Assembly: GCF_016428595.1 (NCBI RefSeq)
Contig: NZ_JAELVQ010000008.1
Location: 1-64,000 of the forward strand
Direction of reading: 5' to 3'
Origin: Snuella sedimenti
Lineage (GTDB): Bacteria > Bacteroidota > Bacteroidia > Flavobacteriales > Flavobacteriaceae
Length of the DNA stretch: 64,000 nt
Position numbers and translations under genes: made by a program. Of the stretch, positions 15,804 to 27,053 are shown piece after piece (position 1 is the stretch's first letter; each line of letters starts with the position of its first letter). Below the pieces are notes generated by a model. That model was not told where the DNA came from. It worked only from the letters and a program-made list of their open reading frames with translations, and did not search any database.

Positions 15804-18800
15804 TTAATTTCCAAAATTATATCGAATAGTAACTCCAGATCGAATGGTAGTTTGTGGGAAAGCTGTTGAAATGGCGTATTCTGAGAACGAATAATCGAAA
15901 TAAAATATACCTGTTAAATTCTTACTAAAAGCATAGTCTGCCGAATATTTTAAGCCCCAAATAGTTTGACCGGATGTTACCTGGTTATTCTCTAAATCCA
16001 AATATCTAATAATTGTTTTATTATCCCTTACAGACACATCGGCCTTCATATTTAAGTCGCTTACAATACGCTTACTTGGACCTGCCAAATTAGATCGAAT
16101 GCGTAAGTCTTTTATACGGTAACCTAATCCTAAAACAAATTCGTTACCCTTTATCTCGGTCATTAAATTATTATCAAAACTAAGGGATAACAATCGGTCC
16201 TTTTTTATCTCTGCAAGAATCTTTACAGAATTTTTCATTTCAAAATCTAATCGCACCAAAGGACTAAACATTTCGGTTAAATTAACATTGCTGTACAATG
16301 TCTTATTTTTATAGTTTCCGCCTTGATCAAATTCAAACGTATCGGGATCGTTGTCTGAATCGTAATCCAAATTGGATTGGAACTGATTGATAGTATAGTT
16401 GGAACGGTATCCATGTGTTAATGAAAATCGTTTAAATCGCTTTTTAAACCACCCAAACTTCATAAAGCCAGTATATTTTAAATCCCAGTTAGGAATTGGT
16501 GTGTCCCTAAAAGCTCCTAGCTTAACGTTATTAGCATCTTGCCCTAAATAAGCTGCTAAAAACGAAGGTAACAGGACTGCTTGATTGTTCTTGCCAAAGC
16601 CCACCGGGTAACCCTCTGCATCAGTTGCATAGGTCGTGTTTCCATAAAACTGTTCAGCTAATCTTCTGGCTACCACCAACCTGTTTGCCCTAAAATCATT
16701 AAAGGCTTCTGAAATGGTTTCATTACTTTTACTAAAAGCCGTTTTAATTAATACTGTAGATATGTTGAAATTACCAAAAGTATTGGGTGTTAATGACTCA
16801 TACTCTAGGCTACCTCCACCGACATCATTTACCCTATAATTCTCGGTATAATTTTCATAATAAGCACGGTTTCCAACAATATCAATTTTTAAATCCTTTA
16901 CGGGCTCTAAACTAGCCGATATATCCAATTGCTTGGTATTGGTAGTGGTGTATTGCTGATTAAATTCAGGAAACACAGTTAACCAACCACGTCTTGCCGC
17001 TAAATACCTAATATCACTTTGACTACCAAATGTAAAACCGACAGTTGGCTTTAAAGTACCTACAAAACCTGGTGTTCTTAAATACCCCGGCAAGAAAGTA
17101 CCACTGTTTTCGGAATAATTAATTTGGATTCTCTTTACACTGGTTAGTATATCTACACCCGCATTTAATAGTTTAGTAACCGATTTGTTTTTACTTTTTG
17201 GTGGCTTCGCTTGGTTTGAATTTCCCCCTGGCGGATTACTTCTTGAGCTTGTTCTGGCTCTAACAGTCCTTACAGGCTTCTTTACCAAACCAATGTACTT
17301 ATATAATTTGCTCATATCGAGCGATCCGTTAATGTTGTGGACATTCGAGTTTTGGATAGTATGCCCTAAATTATAGGTCCTTGTTGCATTTGTTTGTTCA
17401 TCTGTATAAGTAACGGTCTCAAAAAAATCGGAACTCTTCTGCCATTGAAAATCACCGCTATACTGATAAGTAGCATTTATAAAACTGAAAGTTGGTATTT
17501 TATTAATAGGCAACTCGTAAGTTACCCCCAGATTTTGCGATTGCCTGTTGGGGTCTCCTAAGTCAAGAATGCCATCCCAAATATCCAACGTTGGATCCTG
17601 TTCTCTATACTCACTGGCAATATTATCTTTAAAATAATTACGTACAATATTGTTATTGGCAGCAGTAAAATTAAATTGTAATGAATTGGTTAAGTTATAA
17701 TTAATGGTATATTGAAAATCGAAGGTATAGTTTCTTCTAAACAACTCTTCAATACCAATATTACCGCCTCCTAGATCGATTTCCCTAAACTTCTGTCTGT
17801 TATACTGTCTATTGATATCAGTATTAACAGTAAAACTGGCGGGCAACAAATTAAAGTTGAAATCCTTTAGTATTTTCCAATATTTCCCTGTAAATAACGA
17901 ATCGTTCTTTTTAAAAGGCTCAATACTAATGGGTTCAAAATTAAAAGCGTAATTAGCGCCGGCTCGCAGGTTTTTATTTACTGAATTTTCAATTTCAAAA
18001 TCGCGATGTTCTACTTTGTTATAAGAATAGTTTAAGGTAAAATTTTCTACATCATAAAAGCGCGGTTGGGCTTCTTCGGAAGTTCTTATTTTTCTAACGC
18101 CAATAAAGTTAATGCTCGTCCTTTTTGTATAGTCTTCAGACTGTTGTTTAATACGTTCCCTATCGGCATTGGTATCTGCTGCGTCCAATCGGGACTCTAA
18201 GGTTAAATCCTTATAAAACTGGTCGTATTTTGGCGTGATCAGTTCTTCACTCTGACCGTAATTAAAGGGTAACTGAACGCCCCATTTTTTTGGCAGTAAC
18301 TGTCCTACATTTACATTCGTTACGACATCGTATTGTTTCACATCTTCCAAACTACGCTGGCTTGGCCCTTGCTCTATCGCACCAAAGCCCGAAGTACTCT
18401 GTCTTCCTGTTGCACTAATATTAGCAAAATCGGCTAAGTTGGTATCCATACTAACTACGGCTGCCCAACCGCCTTCGTTATCCAAATCGGATAAACGCAA
18501 TTCGTTAAACCAAACTTCGGCACATAGGTTATTTCGAATGGTCCTGTTTTTTACGCCTACCATTAAGGTTCTAATGTCTCCAAAATTCGGATTACCTTTA
18601 ATAGCTATACGGTGTTGTCCTGATACATAGCCTTTAAAAGGATCGGCTACAGGCACCGCTTCTCCATCGACCACATCATAAAACGTAGGATCTTCATTTG
18701 CCAATGTACCTTCTGAAATTCCAATAGATTTAATATCTCCTAATATACTTATAGGTAAATTAATTTCATTAGCATCTGGCCATAGTTCTTCTCTAGAAAC

Positions 18801-21800
18801 ACCTGTGGATACTTGTAACGGAATCTCGATTTGGTAATAGTTTTCATTTAGATCGTTACCCATACGAATAAATCCTACCAACTCATCACTGGCAAGCATA
18901 CCGGCTTCATCATCTTCGGCATGTATAAACATTCGTAAACGTTTATATTGGCGCATGTCTATATTTATGTTCTTATAGACTGCCCTGGAATCTTCAGATT
19001 CCAGATCACAGACATTAACGACAAGGGACTGCTCGTTCTGCTCAATTACAGTATTATTATTAAATAACTCTTCGGGTTCAATACCTGGCGGTCTTTTATA
19101 ACTGCCTTCATTTTCAATGGTTCCTATTACGCCTACAGAGAAATCTGTTTGGGGGTCATCGGGAGTTGGATCGTTCTTATCCAATGCCAAAGTATAACGC
19201 CTCCAGTCACTTCTAACCAATTCTAAAGTTCCAAAACGAAACACGGTACTTTGCGTAAACTCTTTAAGATATAAACGTGTAAAACGTACCGAACGTAAAT
19301 CACTAATCCCTCCAATGGCTTTTACATGACTTCCTTGTACTGGAATTCTAAACTGATACCAACGTACATTTCTTGTATCGCCATTAGGCAAAACGCGGGG
19401 TCTGTCTTTAAAATCCCGTAAAAATTCTTTTAATGGGTTGCTGTTGGGAATATTTTCGAAATCAGCCTGAGATGTTGGTAAGTTTTGCCTGTTAATTTCC
19501 AATTCATATTCAAAATAACTATCAATCGTATTCATAGTATTGTCACGATTAATATCTTCTACATCGGGTTGGGTATTGGCACCGCGATCTCTATTAGTAA
19601 AAGTATCTGGCGTATTGCCTTGTACACCATTGTAGCGTTTATAGCGTTCAAATATATTCCCTTCGGCATTTAGGAAATAGGTATAGTTGTCGTTAGCTGG
19701 GTCGGGGCCAAAGTTAGACCCAAAATTGGCCGCTTCTTCTGCGTCATCATAACCATCGTATCCCACGTCTTGATTGTTCCGCTCCTCTCCAAGCGTATCG
19801 AATGCATAAATTAGGGATTGGTTTTGTGGTACGACTGTCCCCCAAGATGTTACTGGTAATAAATCGACATTCCCATCTTCTGGCAATCCGTTTTCATACA
19901 GTTTACGACCATCTTTGATAATGTCTTCTGAAATATTACCCAAATTAAATACTAACTTCCCTCCTGGATTATTTGGGTTATCCTGAAAGGGATCTTGTAA
20001 CCAAAATTCAATATACTCTACATTGGCCTGTTCTAAATCGGTAGATGTTAACTGGCGTGTTATACCGCCCCAACTATCAATCGGGTTATCGATAATCCCA
20101 TCGGCGGCAGATGACTCAAAATTATAAGGTCCCCGTTCGGATGGATAATAGGCTAAATCTAATGTATTAAGAACAGATGTTTGTCCTTGCACCAAATCCC
20201 TATCTGGAAACAATTCATTAATAAAAACACGGCTTGTATACAAATCTGACACATCATCGTCCGACACATCTCCAGGGCGCTGACTACTATAAAATATAGG
20301 ATCAATCGTGTACCAATTTAACATAGCACGTTGGTAACCGTTCTGGATACCGTTTTCATCTTCATTCGGATTACTGGAAACATTAAGTCCTAAAGGTCTA
20401 CTCGATAAAAACCAAGATTGTTGCGATTTAAGATCGATGGCATTCTGCGTCCCTTCAAAATCATCGATATAAGAGGTTGCTTCTCCATTAAGATTGGTGC
20501 CTTTAGGCGCTCCCGGTGCTAAATAAGCAAACTCCCCTCTTAACGATAGATTAGATTCTACATCGGTATCAATGTTTGGTAATTTATTTACCAATCGTGT
20601 TAAAAATGGTACTTTGGTTGCATAGTTTCCGTTAATACCAAAGATAGTATTGTTTATGGGCTCCGATCCATAATTTGCCTTTTGGGTAATGGGTCTTTCA
20701 TTTAAATTCAAAAGGGTTCCACCTAAAACAAAATTATCATTGAACTTATGCTCTATATTAATCCCCGTGAAGCGTTTGGTTTGCTGTCCAAATACAGCAT
20801 TATTTTCTGTAGAGACTTCAATGGGTGTATTCGATGCTTTTAAGGCTTCGTCTAAAATTTGCACACGCCCTAACTGATAATTTACCGTATAGTCAATACC
20901 TTCTACCAAAACGCGTCCTCCTGCTGTTACTTTTACCGATCCTCTGGGGACGTTAAACGAACCAATAGGTATTCCATCGCTACCAGTGGATTTGTAACGC
21001 CCCTTAAGCTTGAATTTATTCTTTTCTACGGCTTGTAAAGCGGCAGTTTTTGTGCTGCTATAAAGCACATCGTAGACATACTTCTTTTGGTTTTCGTTAT
21101 AGGTCGTGGTATCGTCATAATCTTCACTCGGGCTAAGCGATAATTTTCTAAACAGAAAAGCTCCAAAAGGTTCGGCACTTGGAAATATAATTTTACCATT
21201 TTGCGGTAACACGGTAATGCCCGGAACAAAATCAAAAAAACCATCTCCTTTGCCTTGTGGGTCGTTGTTAAAGTTTAATTTGTCTAGATTAAACACTCTT
21301 AACAATGGGGTTTCTTCCAAGGGGTCTTCATTATTACCGGGTACTGGAAACGCTGTTGTTCCAACTGGGGTGATAAAATTTAAGGGCGATGCTTCATTGT
21401 AAAAAATGTTCAATTTAAAATCGTCCTGACTCAAATCATAAGCTCCGGTATCGTAGATGTTTTTCATCATCAAGTCCCAAACAGGCTGATCAATACTGGT
21501 AACACTACTCTTTATCATTTTTAAAACCAGATTAGAGTTAACTACCGATGTTACTTGGCCAGATCCATTTGTTGTAACTTCGGTTGCATTAACCCCGTCA
21601 TTGGCAAACTCTCCTACTTGGTAAACTTTTCCCCCAATAGTAAATTGAAATGCAACGGCTAATACTTCGTCGTTATTTAAGCGTTGGTTTAAGGAAATAT
21701 ATCCTAATTTGCTGTTTAATGTAAATTCTTGTCCGTTAATTAACTTTCTTGCGTTTTCAAGCTTTACATAGTCAAAGCCTTCATTAACATTGGGCACCAA

Positions 21801-23033
21801 TATGCCCGATTGTACCGTTGCGACGTCTCTAATAGCATCTGTAATTTGTGAGCCCGCTCCTCCAATGTTAGTAGGATCGAAATCATTATTGCCGTTATCG
21901 GGAATGGCATTGGGACCTACGTTAACGAAACCGCTAGGAGGTGTTTGCAAACCAATCACATCCGATTCTCCCAAATCCTGAAATGCTACAATATTCCTAA
22001 CATTATCAGTTCTATTGCTTCTATTGGTCACCCAAACTTCCAATCTTGTAATTTGTAAGCCTTTATTGTTTATGTGAGGATACGTTTCAAGAGCTTTATC
22101 GTATGTATCCCTAAAATACTGTGCTAAAAAGAAATGACGGTTTTCATCATATTCCCTAATAAACAACTCGAATTCTTCCAGTGTCCCGCCACCTTGGGCC
22201 ACTACTCTATTGGCCTGCGATTTTTGTTCAGAAAACACACCTGTTACCGTTGTTCTTCCAAACTGCAATTGTGCCTTTACACCAAATAAACTTTGTGCTC
22301 CCGTAATTAGGGAACTGTTTAAGGGCATACTTACATTACCAACTTCTATTTTTTGAATGATATCGTCCTCTGTAGGCGTGTATTCCAGTTTTATAATATT
22401 TTGAAAATCGAATGTAGACTGGGTATCGTAATTAGCATTTACCTGAAGGCGTTCGCCTACCTTACCTAGCATGCTTAAACTTATGCGCTGATCGAAATCG
22501 AATGTAAAATTACTTCTGTTTTTAGGTGAAAATGCCGGGTTATCCTGTTTGGAAAACAGAATCCCCAAATCCATCTCCACCGAACCTTGTGGCACAACTT
22601 CAATGGTATTACCACCAAAAACAGATTGAAAAAAGTCTGAATCTACATAAAATTCAGGCAATAGATTTTTTTGGGCATCTTCGGCACCTTCCTTTTTACC
22701 ATCAAAAGCGTCTATCTTTTGTTTATAGTAGGAACTTAAAGTCTCTTTAGCTACTAATTGATAGTATTCCTTTGGCGTTAAAATTAGCGGATATTTAATA
22801 TTAAAACTACCTATTTTCTCTGTATAAATATACCTATCTGTAATTGGGTCGTAGGTATATTTAGATTCAATACTTGTTGGATTTGGCAACTTAATAGTTC
22901 CCAAATTAAAACCTGTCTTAACGCTATCTTGAGGGTTTTGTTGTGACCATACATTAACTGTAAATAACAGCACTATAGCTATAAAAAAGTAGTGTTTACT
23001 TGACTTACATAGATTATGGTTGGCTATCTTCAA
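15804..23033 (-). CDS. sprA: Type IX secretion outer-membrane translocon SprA (Sov)
   Basis: A 2409-residue protein, the normal giant size for SprA. The signal peptide is about residues 1-31 (hydrophobic FFIAIVLLFTV, then WSQ). The mature N-terminus has the family word KTGFNLGTIKLPNPTSIESKYTYDPITDRYIY. The remainder is long runs of alternating beta strands and large loops, ending TIRSGVTIRYNFGN with an aromatic/Asn terminus typical of outer-membrane barrels. Structural work on F. johnsoniae SprA shows a 36-strand barrel that forms the type IX export pore. The gene lies 6 bases after ruvA on the same strand, the conserved flavobacterial order, and is followed by gcvH. No internal stop or frameshift is seen. 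Confidence 0.96.
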   Translation of the reverse strand: MKIANHNLCKSSKHYFFIAIVLLFTVNVWSQQNPQDSVKTGFNLGTIKLPNPTSIESKYTYDPITDRYIYTEKIGSFNIKYPLILTPKEYYQLVAKETLSSYYKQKIDAFDGKKEGAEDAQKNLLPEFYVDSDFFQSVFGGNTIEVVPQGSVEMDLGILFSKQDNPAFSPKNRSNFTFDFDQRISLSMLGKVGERLQVNANYDTQSTFDFQNIIKLEYTPTEDDIIQKIEVGNVSMPLNSSLITGAQSLFGVKAQLQFGRTTVTGVFSEQKSQANRVVAQGGGTLEEFELFIREYDENRHFFLAQYFRDTYDKALETYPHINNKGLQITRLEVWVTNRSNRTDNVRNIVAFQDLGESDVIGLQTPPSGFVNVGPNAIPDNGNNDFDPTNIGGAGSQITDAIRDVATVQSGILVPNVNEGFDYVKLENARKLINGQEFTLNSKLGYISLNQRLNNDEVLAVAFQFTIGGKVYQVGEFANDGVNATEVTTNGSGQVTSVVNSNLVLKMIKSSVTSIDQPVWDLMMKNIYDTGAYDLSQDDFKLNIFYNEASPLNFITPVGTTAFPVPGNNEDPLEETPLLRVFNLDKLNFNNDPQGKGDGFFDFVPGITVLPQNGKIIFPSAEPFGAFLFRKLSLSPSEDYDDTTTYNENQKKYVYDVLYSSTKTAALQAVEKNKFKLKGRYKSTGSDGIPIGSFNVPRGSVKVTAGGRVLVEGIDYTVNYQLGRVQILDEALKASNTPIEVSTENNAVFGQQTKRFTGINIEHKFNDNFVLGGTLLNLNERPITQKANYGSEPINNTIFGINGNYATKVPFLTRLVNKLPNIDTDVESNLSLRGEFAYLAPGAPKGTNLNGEATSYIDDFEGTQNAIDLKSQQSWFLSSRPLGLNVSSNPNEDENGIQNGYQRAMLNWYTIDPIFYSSQRPGDVSDDDVSDLYTSRVFINELFPDRDLVQGQTSVLNTLDLAYYPSERGPYNFESSAADGIIDNPIDSWGGITRQLTSTDLEQANVEYIEFWLQDPFQDNPNNPGGKLVFNLGNISEDIIKDGRKLYENGLPEDGNVDLLPVTSWGTVVPQNQSLIYAFDTLGEERNNQDVGYDGYDDAEEAANFGSNFGPDPANDNYTYFLNAEGNIFERYKRYNGVQGNTPDTFTNRDRGANTQPDVEDINRDNTMNTIDSYFEYELEINRQNLPTSQADFENIPNSNPLKEFLRDFKDRPRVLPNGDTRNVRWYQFRIPVQGSHVKAIGGISDLRSVRFTRLYLKEFTQSTVFRFGTLELVRSDWRRYTLALDKNDPTPDDPQTDFSVGVIGTIENEGSYKRPPGIEPEELFNNNTVIEQNEQSLVVNVCDLESEDSRAVYKNINIDMRQYKRLRMFIHAEDDEAGMLASDELVGFIRMGNDLNENYYQIEIPLQVSTGVSREELWPDANEINLPISILGDIKSIGISEGTLANEDPTFYDVVDGEAVPVADPFKGYVSGQHRIAIKGNPNFGDIRTLMVGVKNRTIRNNLCAEVWFNELRLSDLDNEGGWAAVVSMDTNLADFANISATGRQSTSGFGAIEQGPSQRSLEDVKQYDVVTNVNVGQLLPKKWGVQLPFNYGQSEELITPKYDQFYKDLTLESRLDAADTNADRERIKQQSEDYTKRTSINFIGVRKIRTSEEAQPRFYDVENFTLNYSYNKVEHRDFEIENSVNKNLRAGANYAFNFEPISIEPFKKNDSLFTGKYWKILKDFNFNLLPASFTVNTDINRQYNRQKFREIDLGGGNIGIEELFRRNYTFDFQYTINYNLTNSLQFNFTAANNNIVRNYFKDNIASEYREQDPTLDIWDGILDLGDPNRQSQNLGVTYELPINKIPTFSFINATYQYSGDFQWQKSSDFFETVTYTDEQTNATRTYNLGHTIQNSNVHNINGSLDMSKLYKYIGLVKKPVRTVRARTSSRSNPPGGNSNQAKPPKSKNKSVTKLLNAGVDILTSVKRIQINYSENSGTFLPGYLRTPGFVGTLKPTVGFTFGSQSDIRYLAARRGWLTVFPEFNQQYTTTNTKQLDISASLEPVKDLKIDIVGNRAYYENYTENYRVNDVGGGSLEYESLTPNTFGNFNISTVLIKTAFSKSNETISEAFNDFRANRLVVARRLAEQFYGNTTYATDAEGYPVGFGKNNQAVLLPSFLAAYLGQDANNVKLGAFRDTPIPNWDLKYTGFMKFGWFKKRFKRFSLTHGYRSNYTINQFQSNLDYDSDNDPDTFEFDQGGNYKNKTLYSNVNLTEMFSPLVRLDFEMKNSVKILAEIKKDRLLSLSFDNNLMTEIKGNEFVLGLGYRIKDLRIRSNLAGPSKRIVSDLNMKADVSVRDNKTIIRYLDLENNQVTSGQTIWGLKYSADYAFSKNLTGIFYFDYSFSEYAISTAFPQTTIRSGVTIRYNFGN

Positions 23034-23039
23034 AATGTA

Positions 23040-23621
23040 TTATAAGTTTTTTAAAGCCTGTTTTATGATGGTTTCAACATTAGCATCAGGCTGTGCCACA
23101 ATAATTTTATCGACCACGCGCTCGGCTTGCTTTTTTACAAATCCGAGAACTTCTAAAGCAGATAACGCTTCATTTTTATTGGTATTGCCTTCAGGTGCGG
23201 AAACTTCATCGAGATCATAAATCTTTAAGATTTTATCTTTGAGGTCTAAAATGACCCGCTGGGCCGTTTTTGCCCCTATACCTTTAACAGATTGAATTAA
23301 AACAACATCGTTACTAGCTATGCCTTCCCGTACTTGTTTTGGCGTTAATGAAGACAGCATGGTGCGGGCAATGCCTGCTCCAATACCACTAACCGATATT
23401 AACAACCTAAAAATTTCTCGCTCGGCCGATGAGGCAAATCCATAAAGTGTATGTGCATCTTCTTTTACTTGAAGATGTGTAAAAAGTTTTAAGTGTTCAC
23501 CGTCCGGGATTTGAGAGAAGGTGTGCAATGAAATGTGTAACATATAGCCCACTCCATTACAATCAATAACAACATTTGTTGGATTTTTTTCAACAAGTCT
23601 TCCCTGAATATGTGTTATCAT
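23040..23621 (-). CDS. ruvA: Holliday junction branch migration protein RuvA
   Basis: A 193-residue protein with the N-terminal OB-fold (MITHIQGRLVEKNPTNVVIDCNGVGYMLHIS), two helix-hairpin-helix motifs (LISVSGIGAGIARTML and LIQSVKGIGAKTAQRVILDLKDK), and a C-terminal RuvB-contact domain (NEALSALEVLGF). It binds Holliday junctions as a tetramer and loads RuvB. The partner ruvB is also in the window (27054-28076) but separated by maeB and queG. Directly downstream is sprA. Confidence 0.96.
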   Translation of the reverse strand: MITHIQGRLVEKNPTNVVIDCNGVGYMLHISLHTFSQIPDGEHLKLFTHLQVKEDAHTLYGFASSAEREIFRLLISVSGIGAGIARTMLSSLTPKQVREGIASNDVVLIQSVKGIGAKTAQRVILDLKDKILKIYDLDEVSAPEGNTNKNEALSALEVLGFVKKQAERVVDKIIVAQPDANVETIIKQALKNL

Positions 23622-23643
23622 TTATAGCAATTTGTTAACCTAT

Positions 23644-23651
23644 CAAATGTA
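23644..23651 (-). promoter_or_regulatory. Candidate -7 element for ruvA-sprA
   Basis: TACATTTG on the minus strand, 22 bases upstream of the ruvA ATG and between ruvA and the maeB stop. No TTG is found at the right distance, so only half of the consensus is present. Confidence 0.3.
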
Positions 23652-23670
23652 AGAAATTTAATTTCACTTT

Positions 23671-25968
23671 TTACTTACTTGTCTTATTTTCTATATCCCA
23701 CTTTTCCTTTTGCTGTGCATCTATTACAGAAATAGCAGTCATGTTTACAATTTCATCAACGCTTGCACCTAATTGAAGAATGTGGACAGGTTTACGCATA
23801 CCCATCATAATAGGGCCTATAGAATCTGCTTCATGCAACTCTTTTAACAATTTATAGGTAATGTTTGCTGAGTCTAAGTTAGGAAAAATTAAAGCGTTAA
23901 CTTTTTTTCCAACCAGTTTAGAAAACGGAAATTTTTCACGAAGCATTTCATCATTTAATGCGAAATCGGTTTGCAACTCTCCATCGACATGCATGTCTGG
24001 ATAATGACGATGCAAATACGAAACAGCTTCGCGAACTTTTGATGCTCTTTCGTTTTCTGAAGATCCAAAGTTTGAATAGGAAACCATAGCTAATACAGGA
24101 TCCAATCCAAACATTTTTATGACCTTAGCAGTCATTTGCGTTATCTTAGCAAGGTCTTTAGCATTCGGGTCAATGTTAATGGAGGTGTCACTTAAAAACA
24201 AAGGCCCTCTTTTAGTCATCATTAAGTTTGTGGTAGCCACACGGGTTGAGCCTTTAGCCATCCCTATAAGTTCCAACATAGGTTTTACCACCGAAGGATA
24301 GCTACGGGAATACCCCGATATCAAAGCATCGGCATCACCTTCGTTAACCATCATAGCGGCGAAATAATTACGCTCACGCATTAACTTTTGTGCTGAGTAA
24401 TAGGTAACACCACGACGTTTACGCTGTTGCCAATACACCTTGGCGTATTCATTTTTGCGTGCTTCTTCTTCATCCGACTTAGGATCTATAATTGGTACGT
24501 CTGCATCAAACTCTATTTCGGCCTTAAGACGCTCTATATCATCTTTTCTTCCTAATAAAATAGGATAGGCAATTCCTTCTTCATATACTATTTGCGCAGC
24601 TTTTAACACATCTAACTGATCTGCTTCAGCAAACACAACGCGTTTTGGATCCAGTTTTGCTCTGTTGAGTAACAACCTTACAAGTTTGTTGTCCGACCCC
24701 AGACGCTCTAACAGGCTATCTTTATACTTTTCCCAGTCGGTAATAGGCATTTTTGCAATACCACTATCCATGGCTGCTTTTGCTACAGCGGGAGGCACTT
24801 CAGCAATTAAACGCGGATCGAAAGGCTTGGGGATAATATAATCGCGACCAAAAGTCAAACGTGTTTCGCCATAAGCTATGTTAACCTGTTCTGGAACGGG
24901 TTCCTTTGCGAGTCTAGCCAAGGCTTCAACGGCAGCCATTTTCATAGCCTCGTTGATTTTTGTAGCACGTACATCAAGTGCACCCCTAAAGATGAATGGA
25001 AACCCAAGAACATTGTTTACTTGGTTTGGATGGTCACTACGGCCTGTTGCCATAATGATATCCTTACGCGTTTTTATGGCCAGGTCGTATTTTATTTCTG
25101 GGTCGGGATTCGCCATTGCAAATACAATGGGATCTTTTGCCATTGATAATAGCATTTCTGGCGATAACACGTTTGCCATAGATAAACCGATAAATACATC
25201 GGAATCTTTCATGGCTTCATCAAGGGTATCTATTTTTCTATGCGTGGCAAATTCGGCTTTTTCTTTAGATAAATCTGGCCTATCATCGCGAATAACACCT
25301 TTGCTGTCCAACATAACCATGTTTTCCCGCTTTGCTCCAAATGCTTGGTACAAACGTGAACATGATATGGCTGCTGCTCCCGCTCCACTTATAACAATCT
25401 TTACTTCATCTATTTTCTTTTCGGTAAGCTCTAATGCATTTAAAAGCGCTGCTGCCGATATAATGGCCGTACCATGCTGGTCGTCATGCATTACTGGAAT
25501 ATCCAACTCTTCTTTTAAACGTCTTTCTATTTCGAAAGCGCCAGGAGCTTTGATATCTTCAAGATTGATGCCTCCAAACGTAGGAGCTATTTTTTTTACG
25601 GTTTCAATAAACTCATCGACGTTTTCGGTATCAACTTCAATATCAAAAACATCAATGTCAGCAAAAATTTTAAACAACAAACCTTTACCTTCCATAACCG
25701 GCTTTGAAGCTTCTGGGCCAATATTCCCTAAACCTAAAACAGCTGTTCCATTAGATATAACGGCCACTAGATTTCCTTTGGCTGTATACTTATAGGCTTT
25801 GTCTTTGTCTTTTTCTATTTCTAAGCACGGCTCTGCAACTCCTGGAGAATATGCCAAAGACAGGTCTCTTTGTGTGGCATATTTTTTAGTGGGAACTACT
25901 TTAATTTTTCCAGGTGTTGGTTTTGCATGATATATAAGGGCTTCTCTGCGTTTACTTTCTTCGCTCAT
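23671..25968 (-). CDS. maeB: NADP-dependent malic enzyme (MaeB type, fused PTA-like domain)
   Basis: A 765-residue two-domain enzyme. Residues about 1-430 are the malic enzyme: SLAYSPGVAEPCLEIEKD, catalytic-region IPVMHDDQHGTAIISAAALLNAL, and the nucleotide-binding VISGAGAAAISCSRLY. Residues about 430-760 are a phosphotransacetylase-like domain (KLVRLLLNRAKLDPKRVVFAEA, INIDPNAKDLAKI), regulatory in MaeB enzymes. It oxidatively decarboxylates malate to pyruvate, making NADPH. Length is normal. It lies between queG and ruvA on the same strand with separate spacing (50 bases before ruvA, 104 bases after queG). A -7-like TATATTTG lies at 26044-26051, upstream of its start. Confidence 0.95.
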   Translation of the reverse strand: MSEESKRREALIYHAKPTPGKIKVVPTKKYATQRDLSLAYSPGVAEPCLEIEKDKDKAYKYTAKGNLVAVISNGTAVLGLGNIGPEASKPVMEGKGLLFKIFADIDVFDIEVDTENVDEFIETVKKIAPTFGGINLEDIKAPGAFEIERRLKEELDIPVMHDDQHGTAIISAAALLNALELTEKKIDEVKIVISGAGAAAISCSRLYQAFGAKRENMVMLDSKGVIRDDRPDLSKEKAEFATHRKIDTLDEAMKDSDVFIGLSMANVLSPEMLLSMAKDPIVFAMANPDPEIKYDLAIKTRKDIIMATGRSDHPNQVNNVLGFPFIFRGALDVRATKINEAMKMAAVEALARLAKEPVPEQVNIAYGETRLTFGRDYIIPKPFDPRLIAEVPPAVAKAAMDSGIAKMPITDWEKYKDSLLERLGSDNKLVRLLLNRAKLDPKRVVFAEADQLDVLKAAQIVYEEGIAYPILLGRKDDIERLKAEIEFDADVPIIDPKSDEEEARKNEYAKVYWQQRKRRGVTYYSAQKLMRERNYFAAMMVNEGDADALISGYSRSYPSVVKPMLELIGMAKGSTRVATTNLMMTKRGPLFLSDTSINIDPNAKDLAKITQMTAKVIKMFGLDPVLAMVSYSNFGSSENERASKVREAVSYLHRHYPDMHVDGELQTDFALNDEMLREKFPFSKLVGKKVNALIFPNLDSANITYKLLKELHEADSIGPIMMGMRKPVHILQLGASVDEIVNMTAISVIDAQQKEKWDIENKTSK

Positions 25969-26072
25969 ATTAAAAAATAGTTAGTTTGTTTTCATTAATA
26001 ACAGAAACCCTTCGCGTAAACTTAATGAGGGTTCTTTAACTGACAAATATAATAATCCTATTAAGGAAACGG

Positions 26073-26996
26073 CTATTCTTTTAAGAATTTGATATTCCGT
26101 TTTAAGCCAGAAAACTTAGTTCGCTTAACTGCCGACTTTTTAAATACCTTCTTAAACGTATCTTCGGTTATCTCTTCCCAATCTTTTTTTGTCATGGACA
26201 GCAATTCTGGATGCGGATTAAAAAGCGGTTCATTATGGGGCTTGGAAAAACGATTCCAAGGGCACACATCTTGACACACATCGCACCCAAACATCCAATC
26301 GTCCATTTCACCTTTAAATTCTGTTGGTATGTTTTCCTTTAATTCAATAGTTAAATACGATATGCATTTACTACCATCTACTACATAAGGCTCAACTATA
26401 GCTTGTGTAGGGCAAGCATCAATACAAGCCGTACAGGTACCGCAGTGATCGGTTGTTGGTAAATCGTATTCCAGTTCTAAATCAATAATCAATTCAGCTA
26501 TAAAATAAAACGATCCGACTTGTTGTGTTAGCAAATTACTATGTTTACCAATCCATCCCAAACCGCTTTTTGCCGCCCAGGCCTTATCCAAAACCGGCGC
26601 CGAATCGACAAAAGCCCGACCATGCACCTCTCCAATTTCTTCTTGTATAAAGTTTAACAAACTCTTTAGTTTATCTTTTATAACAAAATGGTAATCGGTA
26701 CCATAAGCATATTTGGACAGTTTATAATTTTCGGTGCTTTGTTTTTCTGAAGGAAAATAATTGAGCAGCAAGGAAACGACACTTTTAGAGCCCTCAACCA
26801 GTTTTGTTGGATCCAAACGCTTATCGAAATGGTTCTCCATATACTGCATTTGGCCATTCATATTCTTATTAAGCCAACTTTCCAAGCGTGGAGCTTCTTC
26901 TTCTAAAAAGGCTGCCTTACTAACACCACAAGATAAAAAACCGAGGCGTTTGGCTTCGGTTTTAATAAGTTGTGTATGTTTAGATTTTAATGCCAT
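26073..26996 (-). CDS. queG: Epoxyqueuosine reductase QueG
   Basis: A 307-residue protein that makes queuosine from epoxyqueuosine in tRNA, using cobalamin and two [4Fe-4S] clusters. The DUF1730 N-terminal part holds YHFVIKDKL and [26 protein letters not shown]. Cluster motifs are [17 protein letters not shown] and the second set [13 protein letters not shown]. At about 310 residues it lacks the HEAT-repeat extension of longer QueG proteins such as that of E. coli, as is usual in Bacteroidota. It lies 57 bases after ruvB on the same strand. Confidence 0.94.
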   Translation of the reverse strand: MALKSKHTQLIKTEAKRLGFLSCGVSKAAFLEEEAPRLESWLNKNMNGQMQYMENHFDKRLDPTKLVEGSKSVVSLLLNYFPSEKQSTENYKLSKYAYGTDYHFVIKDKLKSLLNFIQEEIGEVHGRAFVDSAPVLDKAWAAKSGLGWIGKHSNLLTQQVGSFYFIAELIIDLELEYDLPTTDHCGTCTACIDACPTQAIVEPYVVDGSKCISYLTIELKENIPTEFKGEMDDWMFGCDVCQDVCPWNRFSKPHNEPLFNPHPELLSMTKKDWEEITEDTFKKVFKKSAVKRTKFSGLKRNIKFLKE

Positions 26997-27053
26997 TGCA
27001 TAAATGATAAGCTATAATTGAAACTTGCGACCAATCACATGAGCATGGGAATA

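Noticed and set aside
24878-25795. Long open frame of 305 codons on the plus strand inside maeB
   Set aside because: It lies fully antisense to a complete, motif-verified malic enzyme; its translation is rich in Ser, Ile and Ala with no recognisable domain, as expected for a shadow of a codon-biased gene.
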